From Methanobacterium veterum (GTDB lineage Archaea > Methanobacteriota > Methanobacteria > Methanobacteriales > Methanobacteriaceae), in contig NZ_KN050693.1 in the NCBI RefSeq assembly GCF_000745485.1, positions 223,985 to 287,984 on the forward strand: a stretch of 64,000 bases of DNA, read 5' to 3'. A program made the translations under genes and the position numbers. Under the pieces are notes generated by a model that saw nothing but the letters and a program-made list of their open reading frames with translations, was not told where the DNA came from and did no database searches. Of the stretch, positions 56,179-64,000 are shown piece by piece (within the stretch, counting starts at the first letter, position 1; each line of letters begins with the position of its first letter).

Positions 56179-59100
56179 ATGGGGGATAAAGAACAAAAAA
56201 AAGAAAAAGGGTTGTTTGCCCCACCTATCTGTAATTTAAATACTAATTACTGTAGTATATTTGAAAATATAGGTGAGGGAGTTTCTATTTTTGAAGTAAT
56301 ATTAAACGAGGAAGGTGGAATTTCAGATTTGCGTTTTGTATACATAAATCTCTGTTCTATATTTAATAAATTTAGTTCTAGAGAAAAAATTATTAATAAA
56401 ACCTTAACTGAGCTGTGTGGAATTGATAATGCAGTTTCCTATTTAAAAATGGCTGAAGATGTAGTTTTAGCTGGAAAAAGCATACAATATGAATTTCATT
56501 TTGCGGAATTTAATAAATATTTTTTAATAAACGCATTTTCTCCACATAAAAACATGTGTGTAACTATAGATGTGGATATTACACGAAAAAAAGAAGCTGA
56601 ACTGCAATTAAGAAAACAGGCGGATTTGCTTAATCTTACTAATGACGTAATTATTGTCAGTGATATGAATGATAAAATTACTTTTTGGAATCGTGGAGCT
56701 GAAAAGAGATATGGATGGCGTGAAAAAGAGGCTTTAGGGGAAGTTACTCATGATTTACTTAAAACTGAATTTCCCGATTCATTAAATGAAACCTATGAAA
56801 AATTCCTTAAGGATGGCTACTGGGAAGGTGAATTAATTCATACAAAGCGCAGTGGTGGAAAGATCATAGTCTCAAGCAGGTGGGCGCTGCAAAAGGATGA
56901 AAATAATATTCCAATTGGTTTTATGGAAATTAACACTGACATTACCCAAAGTAAAAAAGCTGAAAAAGAATTAAAAGATAGCTATAACATTTTTAATTCA
57001 ATTATTGAGAATACCAACGATGCTATTTTTTTAAAGGATTTAAATGGTAAATATTTGATGATCAACTCTGCGGGAGCTAAATTTGTTGATAAATCTGTAG
57101 AAGAAATCCTTGGTAAGGATGATCGGGCATTATTTTCACCTGAAACTGCTGAAGCTATTATTAAAGATGATAATGAAGTTATCGAAACTGGACAAACAAA
57201 AACCTATGATGAATTTACCATTTCTGGTGGTAAAAAAACAATTTATTTATCAACTAAAGGAGTTTACAGGGATCATAAAGGGAATGTAGCGGGCCTTTTT
57301 GGCATATCCAAAGATATTACAGAACGTAAAATTGCTGAAAATGCATTAAGGGAATCTGAATCTAAATATCGTACTATTTTTGAAAATACTGGAATTGCCT
57401 TTGCAGTGATGGAGGAGGATACAACAATATCTTTGATGAATGATGAAGCTGAAAAAATTATGGGATATTCCAGGGATGAAATAGAAAGAAAAAGACAATG
57501 GACGGAATTTATAGCTAAAAAGGATGATTTAAATAAAATGATGGAATATCACAGGCTTCGCAGAGATGATCCTGATGCGGCACCCAAAAAATATGAATTT
57601 CAAGCTGTTACTAAAGGTGGCCTTATTAAAGATATAATCATCACAATTTCTATGATCCCAGGTACAAAAAAGACTATAGCATCTTTTTTAGATAATACAG
57701 ATCGTAAGAATATTGAAAGGGCTTTGAAGGAGTCAGAAGCCAGATATCGTACTATTTTTGAAAATACTGGAATTGCTTTTATGCTTATTGAAGAAGATAT
57801 GACCATATCTTTGATAAATGAGGAATTTGAGAAAACTTTCGGCTTTTTAAAGGAAGAAGTAGAGGGTAAAAAGAAATGGACTGAATTTGTAGCCAGTGAT
57901 TATGACTTAAAACGAATGAAAATGTACCACCAAATTCGTAGAAAGAATTCTGAATCTGCCCCAAAAGAATATGAATTTCATGCTATTAATAAAGAGGGGA
58001 ATACTAGAGATGTTCTTGTTACTGTATCTATGATTCCTAGCTCTAAAATGAGTATAGCATCATTTTTAGATATTACAGATCGTAAAAAAACTGAAAAAGC
58101 TCTTGAAGATAGCCGGGAAGAATTCAAAACACTGATTGAAAATTCACCTTTAGGTATAACACGGTACGACCAGAATTTAAGGCATGTTTTCATTAATCCT
58201 GCTGGGGCTGAAGTAATGGGATTACCACAGGAAGATTATATTGGTAAAACTCCTGCAGAAATTGGAATACCTGAAGATCTATCCAATACCATTGAATCCC
58301 TCTTAAAAAGAATTTTTGGAACTGGAAAGCCTGAAAATCTAGAATTTGTAATACTGGGTCATAAAGGGTTGAAATATTATGATTCTAGGAATATCCCTGA
58401 ATTTGATAAAAATGGAAATGTAAAATCAGTACTTTCAGTTGCAGCGGATATAACTGAACAAAAAAAGGCTCAAGGTGAGTTAAAAGACGCACACGATACT
58501 CTGGAGCTTAAAGTTCGGGAAAGAACAAAAGAACTTAAAAAGTCTAATAAACAATTGAAACAGGAGATAGAAGAGCGTAAAAATGCAGAAAATGCATTAT
58601 ATGAAGAAAAAATAAGGGCGCAGACATACCTTGATATTGCAGGGGTTGTTCTGGTTGCAATAAATAGGGATTTAACTATATCTTTAATAAATAAGAAGGG
58701 TATTGAAACTGTGGGATATGGTACTGATGAAATTATTGGAAAGAGTTTTATTGACTTTATTCCAGAAAGATTTAAGGCGGAATTAACAGATATTGCTACC
58801 CGCATAATATCTGGTGATTTAAAAGGATTTGGGCATTATGAAGGTCCTATTTTAGTAAAAAATGGCGAAGAAAGACTTATTTCATGGAATATTGCTGTAC
58901 TTAGAGATGATAATGGTAATTTCATAAATGCACTTATTTCTGGAGAGGATATTACTGAAAGTAAAAAAGCAGAAGAGAATATACTGAAATTGGCAAATAT
59001 TGTTGAATCTTCAGATGATGCAATAATTGGTTTAACACTTGATGGGATTATAACAAGCTGGAATAGGGGAGCTAAAAAAGTATATGGATATTCTGCCGAA

Positions 59101-60879
59101 GAAATGATTGGAAAAGGATATTCTCCTTTGTTTGATCCTTCTCAGCTTAAAAAAGTAGATGAATATATATCTGAACTTAAAGAAGGAAAAAATATAATAC
59201 ATTATGAAGCCAAAAGGCTGAGAAAAGATGGTATTGAGATATATGTATCTATGAATCTATTCTCTGTCAAAAATGTTGAGGGAAAAGTTACTGGAATATC
59301 TGTAATTTCAAGAGATATTACCGAGAGTAAAAAGGCAGAGGAAGCATTAAGAGAAAGCGAAAAGCGTTACCGTGCTTTATATGATGATAACCCTTCTATG
59401 TATTTTACAGTGGATACTGAAGGTATTATACTGTCTGTAAATCCGTTTGGAGCTGAAAGACTTGGTTACACTGTCCATGAATTAATTGGTAAATCATTGA
59501 TATCAATGGTATTCTATGAGAAAGACCGGAAATATGCAGCACGTAATTTAAAGTACAGTATAAAAAATTATGGGAAGGTGTTTTACTGGGAAATCCGTAA
59601 AATCCACAGAGACGGCAGTTTAATGTGGGTAAAAGAGATTTTACACGCTGTTAAGGGGCCTGATGGAAATATAACAGTTTATGTTGTATGTGAGGACATT
59701 ACGGAGCGTAAAAATGCGGAAGAAGCCGCCAAACGCGAAGCATTTGCGGCATCACAAACTGCAAAGGCCTTAAAAGAGAGCGAAGAGAGGCTTAAAATAT
59801 TATTTGAATATGCTCCTGATCCATACTTCCTTACAGATATGGAAGGAAACTTTTTGGACGGCAATAAAGCTGCTGAAAGACTTATAGATTTTAAAAAGGA
59901 AGAAATTATAGGCAAAAATCTTGTTGAATTAGGTCTAATTACTGGAGAACAGATAATTAAAGCATTTGATTTATTGAGTAAGAACATTAAAGGCCGTGCT
60001 ACTGGTCCAGAAGAATTTATTCTCACTAGAAAAGGCGGTAAAAAAGTACCAGCTGAGATAACTGGATATCCAATAGAAATAAGGGGTCAAAGGTTAGTTC
60101 TGGGAATGGCCAGAGATATAAGCGAGCGTAAAAAATCCGAGGAAAAATTAAAAGAAACAATACATGAATTGAAACGTTCCAATGATGAATTACAACAATT
60201 TGCTTATATTACTTCTCATGATTTACAGGAACCGCTTAGAACCATTGCAAGTTTCACACAGCTTTTAGAACGGCGCTATAAAAACAAACTTGACACTGAT
60301 GCCGATGAATTTATTGAGTTTATAGTTGATGCTGCAACACGAATGAAAGAAATGATCCAAGGGTTGCTTGATTATTCTAGAATAGGTACAAGGGGAGGTG
60401 AATTTAATTTTACAGATATTGAAGAGGTATTAATAACTGTTTTATCTAATCTACATGCTGCAATTACTGAAAGTGGGGCTAAAATTACTTATGATAAACT
60501 TCCAACAGTCATTGCTGATAGAAACCAGTTGATTCAGCTATTCCAGAATATGATATCAAATGCCATTAAATTTAAAAAGATGGATGTTACTCCAAAAATT
60601 CATATATCTGCAAGAAAAGACGAAAAAAAAAGGGAATTTATATTTTCAGTTTCAGATAATGGGATTGGATTAGAATCTCAGTATAAAGATAAAATATTTG
60701 AGGTATTTAAAAGGCTGCACACTATGGATGAATATAAAGGGGCAGGGATAGGTCTTGCAATCAGTAAAAGAATTATCGAACGTCATGGGGGCAGAATTTG
60801 GGTTGAATCTGAATTAGGTAGGGGGTCTACGTTTTATTTCACTTTACCAATTAGATTGGCTGAAATATCTAATTTTTAA
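56179..60879 (+). CDS. Giant multi-PAS sensor histidine kinase
   Basis: This 1566-residue soluble kinase carries about ten PAS domains, beginning near residues 20, 147, 269, 395, 522, 649, 815, 935, 1063 and 1204. A coiled coil lies at about 765-810 ([20 protein letters not shown]). The HisKA motif [10 protein letters not shown] is near 1345, and the HATPase domain ([31 protein letters not shown]) ends the protein. PAS 4 and 5 are recent duplicates, both starting [12 protein letters not shown]. The many domains suggest integration of several signals, perhaps redox or small ligands. Heme, flavin or ligand binding cannot be assigned by eye. Confidence 0.92.
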   Translation: MGDKEQKKEKGLFAPPICNLNTNYCSIFENIGEGVSIFEVILNEEGGISDLRFVYINLCSIFNKFSSREKIINKTLTELCGIDNAVSYLKMAEDVVLAGKSIQYEFHFAEFNKYFLINAFSPHKNMCVTIDVDITRKKEAELQLRKQADLLNLTNDVIIVSDMNDKITFWNRGAEKRYGWREKEALGEVTHDLLKTEFPDSLNETYEKFLKDGYWEGELIHTKRSGGKIIVSSRWALQKDENNIPIGFMEINTDITQSKKAEKELKDSYNIFNSIIENTNDAIFLKDLNGKYLMINSAGAKFVDKSVEEILGKDDRALFSPETAEAIIKDDNEVIETGQTKTYDEFTISGGKKTIYLSTKGVYRDHKGNVAGLFGISKDITERKIAENALRESESKYRTIFENTGIAFAVMEEDTTISLMNDEAEKIMGYSRDEIERKRQWTEFIAKKDDLNKMMEYHRLRRDDPDAAPKKYEFQAVTKGGLIKDIIITISMIPGTKKTIASFLDNTDRKNIERALKESEARYRTIFENTGIAFMLIEEDMTISLINEEFEKTFGFLKEEVEGKKKWTEFVASDYDLKRMKMYHQIRRKNSESAPKEYEFHAINKEGNTRDVLVTVSMIPSSKMSIASFLDITDRKKTEKALEDSREEFKTLIENSPLGITRYDQNLRHVFINPAGAEVMGLPQEDYIGKTPAEIGIPEDLSNTIESLLKRIFGTGKPENLEFVILGHKGLKYYDSRNIPEFDKNGNVKSVLSVAADITEQKKAQGELKDAHDTLELKVRERTKELKKSNKQLKQEIEERKNAENALYEEKIRAQTYLDIAGVVLVAINRDLTISLINKKGIETVGYGTDEIIGKSFIDFIPERFKAELTDIATRIISGDLKGFGHYEGPILVKNGEERLISWNIAVLRDDNGNFINALISGEDITESKKAEENILKLANIVESSDDAIIGLTLDGIITSWNRGAKKVYGYSAEEMIGKGYSPLFDPSQLKKVDEYISELKEGKNIIHYEAKRLRKDGIEIYVSMNLFSVKNVEGKVTGISVISRDITESKKAEEALRESEKRYRALYDDNPSMYFTVDTEGIILSVNPFGAERLGYTVHELIGKSLISMVFYEKDRKYAARNLKYSIKNYGKVFYWEIRKIHRDGSLMWVKEILHAVKGPDGNITVYVVCEDITERKNAEEAAKREAFAASQTAKALKESEERLKILFEYAPDPYFLTDMEGNFLDGNKAAERLIDFKKEEIIGKNLVELGLITGEQIIKAFDLLSKNIKGRATGPEEFILTRKGGKKVPAEITGYPIEIRGQRLVLGMARDISERKKSEEKLKETIHELKRSNDELQQFAYITSHDLQEPLRTIASFTQLLERRYKNKLDTDADEFIEFIVDAATRMKEMIQGLLDYSRIGTRGGEFNFTDIEEVLITVLSNLHAAITESGAKITYDKLPTVIADRNQLIQLFQNMISNAIKFKKMDVTPKIHISARKDEKKREFIFSVSDNGIGLESQYKDKIFEVFKRLHTMDEYKGAGIGLAISKRIIERHGGRIWVESELGRGSTFYFTLPIRLAEISNF

Positions 60880-61043
60880 TCCGGATCTATCTTATAATAA
60901 TAATTTGAAGTGAAATAATTGAGTTGTTATTAAATATTTTAGTGTATTTTGAGCTATATTTTATGTCTCCAAAACTTCTTAAAGAAAACTTTTTTTATAC
61001 CTTCTTCTAATACATATTTAGAAAATAATATGAATAAATTAAA

Positions 61044-62378
61044 ATGATTTTTATGAAGAATACGGGTTTAGATATATTTTCACTTACCAGTGAAGACTAT
61101 TATACAATATTTGAAAATATGCAGGAAGGCATAACTGTTTACAGGATAGTGTATGATAGAAATGGAAATGTAGTTGATTTAATTATTAAGTACGCTAATC
61201 CTGCCTCTTCAACCAGTAGAGTGTTCATTAATAAAAATTTTAGAGGTAAAAGTATTACTAAACTCTATGGATCTAACGCTGTTTCTTCTTTGATAATGGA
61301 AGTGAATGAAATAGTCTCCACTGGGAAAATTAAAAAGTATGAGACTTATTCTCCAACTATAGATAGTTATTTTTCATTTTCAGCTTTTGCACCTGCTAGT
61401 GATTTGTATGTAACACTTACAACTGATATTACAGAACAGAAAAAAGCTGAACAATATTTAAGAAATGCACACGATGAACTGGAAGTTAAAGTTCAGGAAC
61501 GGACCAGTGAACTTTTAGCCACCCTTCAAGAGAAGGAACTGCTTCTGAGGGAAATTCATCATCGTGTTAAAAATAACCTGCAAATAATAAGCAGTCTTCT
61601 TAATCTCCAGATTCCTTATATCAAAGATGAACAATCAATTGAATTTTTTAAAGAAAGCCAAAACAGGGTTAAATCTATTTCAATGGTTCATGAGAAACTT
61701 TATCAGTCCAAAAATCTTGATAAAATTGACTTTGGTAGTTATATTTCTAATATTGTAACTAATTTATTTCAGACCTACGATGTAAATCAAAATTTAATTG
61801 AATATGATTTGGATCTGGATAGTATAGAACTTAACATTGAAACTTCCATTCCTTGCGGCCTTATTATAACAGAACTTGTAACTAATTCGATTAAACACGC
61901 ATTTCCAACAGCTTATGGGCCATGTTCTGAATCTACTGTTTCAACAACTGAAAGAGGTGAATCTGGAAATGGTGGCCTGCAGATCTCTGATTCGTGGTCC
62001 AAGAATGAAAATCAGCAATTACAACAAAAACAAGATTACAGCTTCAAGGCAAAGGGAAATTGTATTTCTGAAGTGTCAAAATCTCCGGTTTTGAGGACGT
62101 ATGGATTTGAAGGATTTACAGTTCTTGACACAGAAAAAAATGAAAAAAGCAAAATTTGGGTAAAATTATACTCCGATAATGGAAAATTCTGCATTATAAT
62201 AAAAGATAATGGTATCGGATTCCCTGAAGGTTTAAGTTTTAAAAATACTGAATCTTTAGGCCTACAGCTGGTTAATCTCTTAATAAATCAAGTAGATGGA
62301 TATATAGAACTTAACTCGGAAACTGGAACTGAATTTAGAATTGAATTTGAGGAGTTAAAATACAGGGAAAGGATTTAA
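61044..62378 (+). CDS. PAS-domain histidine kinase of the HisKA_2 (HWE-related) type with an ATPase-domain insert
   Basis: The 444-residue kinase has one PAS-like domain (about 12-130) similar to the first domain of the giant kinase (FENMQEGITVYRIV), a short coiled coil, and a HisKA_2 motif LREIHHRVKNNLQIISSLLNLQ near 168. The ATPase N box is LVTNSIKHAFP near 285, and the G1 box DNGIGFP comes only about 100 residues later because of a polar insert encoded at about 61910-62150. The insert is in frame and rich in Ser, Gln and Lys. The protein may be active if the insert forms a loop. The start could also be ATG at 61053. Confidence 0.88.
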   Translation: MIFMKNTGLDIFSLTSEDYYTIFENMQEGITVYRIVYDRNGNVVDLIIKYANPASSTSRVFINKNFRGKSITKLYGSNAVSSLIMEVNEIVSTGKIKKYETYSPTIDSYFSFSAFAPASDLYVTLTTDITEQKKAEQYLRNAHDELEVKVQERTSELLATLQEKELLLREIHHRVKNNLQIISSLLNLQIPYIKDEQSIEFFKESQNRVKSISMVHEKLYQSKNLDKIDFGSYISNIVTNLFQTYDVNQNLIEYDLDLDSIELNIETSIPCGLIITELVTNSIKHAFPTAYGPCSESTVSTTERGESGNGGLQISDSWSKNENQQLQQKQDYSFKAKGNCISEVSKSPVLRTYGFEGFTVLDTEKNEKSKIWVKLYSDNGKFCIIIKDNGIGFPEGLSFKNTESLGLQLVNLLINQVDGYIELNSETGTEFRIEFEELKYRERI

Positions 62379-62448
62379 TCTTGAATGAATTGAATTTATA
62401 CTGCATGGATAATACTGGTTGATATTTAAAAAAATAAGATGGCTAAAT

Positions 62449-63513
62449 TTATCTGTTTGTTATATTGCATGTTGATCTAGTCACATCACAAAATTCAACA
62501 TTTGCAGCCCATCTATTTTTGCATTCACATTCAAATTCTTCAGGAATGCTCTGGTTAAGATTGGATTCAATTATTAAATTTTTGAGTTTCTTATTGCATT
62601 TTTTACAGTTAAAAGGCCCTCTCCGTGTTCCAAAACCAGAAGTATCCATTATCACCGGAATCTTAGATGAACTTCTGACCATTTTTATGATTTCAAGTAC
62701 ACTCCAGATCCACGGCGGCTGGTATGAACCTCTGCGCCATAGAAGTTCCATAAGAGTTCCTTTGTGAATTGTTGCTGGGCAGAATGATATCCTATCAACA
62801 CCAACTTTTTCTGCATATTGTGCTGAAGCAACTGCATCTTCAATAGCTTCTTTTTCAGATGTTAAAATTGGCTTAACAAAAAGATAGGCTTTGGATGTAA
62901 CTTTGTAATCATTTTTCATCTTTTTAATAACATTAACGGCTTGTTCAAAGTCTTCATTTGAAAATCCTTTGTTTATCCTGTATTTTTTGATATAGTCGCT
63001 GCTGCTTTCAAGCCCCATACTTACCTCGAATATTTTATCTGGCAGGAGACTGCAGCACTCCCTGATTACTTCTTCGGTTACATACTCTGGACGGGATTCA
63101 ACTATAACTTCTTCTACATTCTCTTCATTATTCAGGATTTTGAGAATTTCATCACGTGCTTCTTTAGGTAATTCCTCTTCATTTAAAAAACTTCCTGATA
63201 CAAAGATTTTAACAGCAGTTTTTGGTTTTATTTCATGTCTTTCCATAAGATTTTTGAATATTTGAACTGATTCATCTGAAGAAACCTCTTCTAAGGGTGA
63301 ATCTGCAATGTAACTGCACATCGTGCATCCGCCAGATCCTGAAAGTGCATGGGCACATCCTGGAGTTGGTATAATTATAAAAACAGCATTTCCTTTTCCG
63401 GAGTAGAGCAGGTCTTCTGAGGTCCAGGTTACTGCAAGATCAGATGGTGATTGCTTATCCATTCTTTTAATGGCATTTTTTCTGATGTCTGACATTAAGT
63501 TTTGAATTTCCAT
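62449..63513 (-). CDS. Archaeosine biosynthesis radical SAM protein RaSEA
   Basis: The 354-residue radical SAM enzyme belongs to the Elp3-related TIGR01210 group now known as RaSEA, which converts the lysine adduct of preQ0 in tRNA to archaeosine together with ArcS. The cluster motif is C-x9-C-x2-C ([17 protein letters not shown]). C-terminal Cys pairs (CKKC, CECKNRW, DVTRSTC) likely bind zinc. I place the start at the ATG at 63513; the frame is open to 63570, which runs toward hairpin array D. TATA-like sequence near 63757-63767 would put the array in the mRNA leader. Confidence 0.87.
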   Translation of the reverse strand: MEIQNLMSDIRKNAIKRMDKQSPSDLAVTWTSEDLLYSGKGNAVFIIIPTPGCAHALSGSGGCTMCSYIADSPLEEVSSDESVQIFKNLMERHEIKPKTAVKIFVSGSFLNEEELPKEARDEILKILNNEENVEEVIVESRPEYVTEEVIRECCSLLPDKIFEVSMGLESSSDYIKKYRINKGFSNEDFEQAVNVIKKMKNDYKVTSKAYLFVKPILTSEKEAIEDAVASAQYAEKVGVDRISFCPATIHKGTLMELLWRRGSYQPPWIWSVLEIIKMVRSSSKIPVIMDTSGFGTRRGPFNCKKCNKKLKNLIIESNLNQSIPEEFECECKNRWAANVEFCDVTRSTCNITNR

Positions 63514-63584
63514 AATTTTCACGGGTTTATCTTTAATATTTTGATTTGGTTTATAGTATGTTTTTATCAACCTTTACAAAATCT

Positions 63585-63719
63585 GTCAAATCTTTGATTT
63601 GACGCAGCAAAAATCACAGATTTTTGCATGCTTCGATTTTGTAAGCACGAAAATTTCCAATTTTCGACTGCGCTCGAAAATCTATGATTTTCGGCGCCCC
63701 GAAAAATCTAAGATTTTTC
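63585..63719. repeat. Hairpin array D (five perfect inverted repeats, all with 3-nt loops)
   Basis: Five perfect inverted repeats follow one another: GTCAAATC/GATTTGAC (loop TTT) at 63585-63603, GCAAAAATC/GATTTTTGC (loop ACA) at 63607-63627, CGAAAATT/AATTTTCG (loop TCC) at 63648-63666, CGAAAATC/GATTTTCG (loop TAT) at 63675-63693 and GAAAAATC/GATTTTTC (loop TAA) at 63701-63719. The linkers contain GCATG and GGCGCC-like sequence. The array lies 70 bases upstream of the RaSEA start codon. Confidence 0.9.
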
Positions 63720-63931
63720 AATGGTTTTTTTCTAAAAAGGTTGATTTTCACGCTTGTAAATTTAAAAAATTTTTGAAGTTGTGTAACTTATCATAAAATA
63801 AGTAGATACCATTGAATTTGTTGTACTTGAATTAAATATGTCGAAGTATAATATTAATTTGTTGAAAAATAGCAAACTTAAAAAATAGCTTTAATGACTT
63901 AAAAATGAAAAATAAAATAAGTATGGAGAAT

Positions 63932-64000
63932 TTAGAATGCGCTAATTACGTCTCCAAGTAATTTTATGGATTTTTCTTTGTCAGGTCCAATTGGGGAACC
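63932..64000 (-). CDS. C-terminal end of an unidentified protein (5' end outside window)
   Basis: On the minus strand an open frame enters from the window edge and stops at 63932. The 22 residues seen, GSPIGPDKEKSIKLLGDVIS plus AF, look like real coding sequence, with a helix-forming end. Too little is visible to name the protein. Confidence 0.55.
   Translation of the reverse strand, partial: GSPIGPDKEKSIKLLGDVISAF

Overview
The window looks like chromosomal DNA of a hydrogenotrophic methanogen of the order Methanobacteriales, most likely Methanobacterium or a close relative. The signs are an archaeal CODH/acetyl-CoA synthase operon (cdh), a six-gene pyruvate synthase (por) operon, two geranylgeranyl reductases for archaeal lipids, archaeosine and thiouridine tRNA-modification enzymes, strongly AT-rich spacers, TATA-type promoters and GGAGG/GGTGA ribosome binding sites. 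Genus assignment is inference. No insertion sequence, phage, CRISPR array or rRNA was seen.

Layout. 1-6.8 kb: end of cdhA, then cdhB, cdhC, a CooC-type ATPase, cdhD, cdhE and a polyferredoxin, closed by a terminator. 6.9-12 kb: Ogt DNA repair protein, a nine-repeat HEAT protein preceded by an array of small hairpins, and a ferredoxin plus two tandem geranylgeranyl reductases. 12.3-12.6 kb: tRNA-Leu and tRNA-Thr. 13.6-24.6 kb: a phosphate block (HTH-PhoU regulator, two PstS, PstC, PstA, PstB, two PhoU), interrupted by a short citrate-synthase homologue. 25-29.2 kb: small regulators and an operon of three Roadblock proteins, one MglA-like GTPase and a V4R/output-like protein. 29.6-35.7 kb: fumarase alpha, a MEDS-domain protein and porCDABEF. 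37-42.8 kb: pteroate-synthase-like protein, NcsA/TtuA tRNA thiolase with a ubiquitin-like sulfur carrier, site-2 protease, DUF89 phosphatase and a dehydrogenase. 42.8-62.4 kb: four PAS histidine kinases (one with about ten PAS domains), RNase III, trehalose-phosphatase, a HIGH-family nucleotidyltransferase, a methyltransferase, a TPR protein and a Zymomonas-type pyruvate decarboxylase. 62.4-64 kb: archaeosine enzyme RaSEA and the end of one more gene.

How it fits together. CODH/ACS makes acetyl-CoA, pyruvate synthase carboxylates it to pyruvate, and fumarase (with the citrate-synthase homologue) belongs to the incomplete reductive TCA branch, so much of central carbon assimilation lies here. 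The pyruvate decarboxylase is out of place in that scheme because it would divert pyruvate to acetaldehyde.

Most noteworthy: (i) four clusters of perfect inverted repeats with 7-10 bp arms and almost always a 3-nt loop, different in sequence but alike in shape, each just upstream of a start codon and apparently within the transcribed leader or intercistronic RNA; (ii) the Roadblock/GTPase operon and a divergent ribbon-helix-helix protein that shares a C-terminal domain with one of its members; (iii) the pyruvate decarboxylase; (iv) the multi-PAS kinase cluster.
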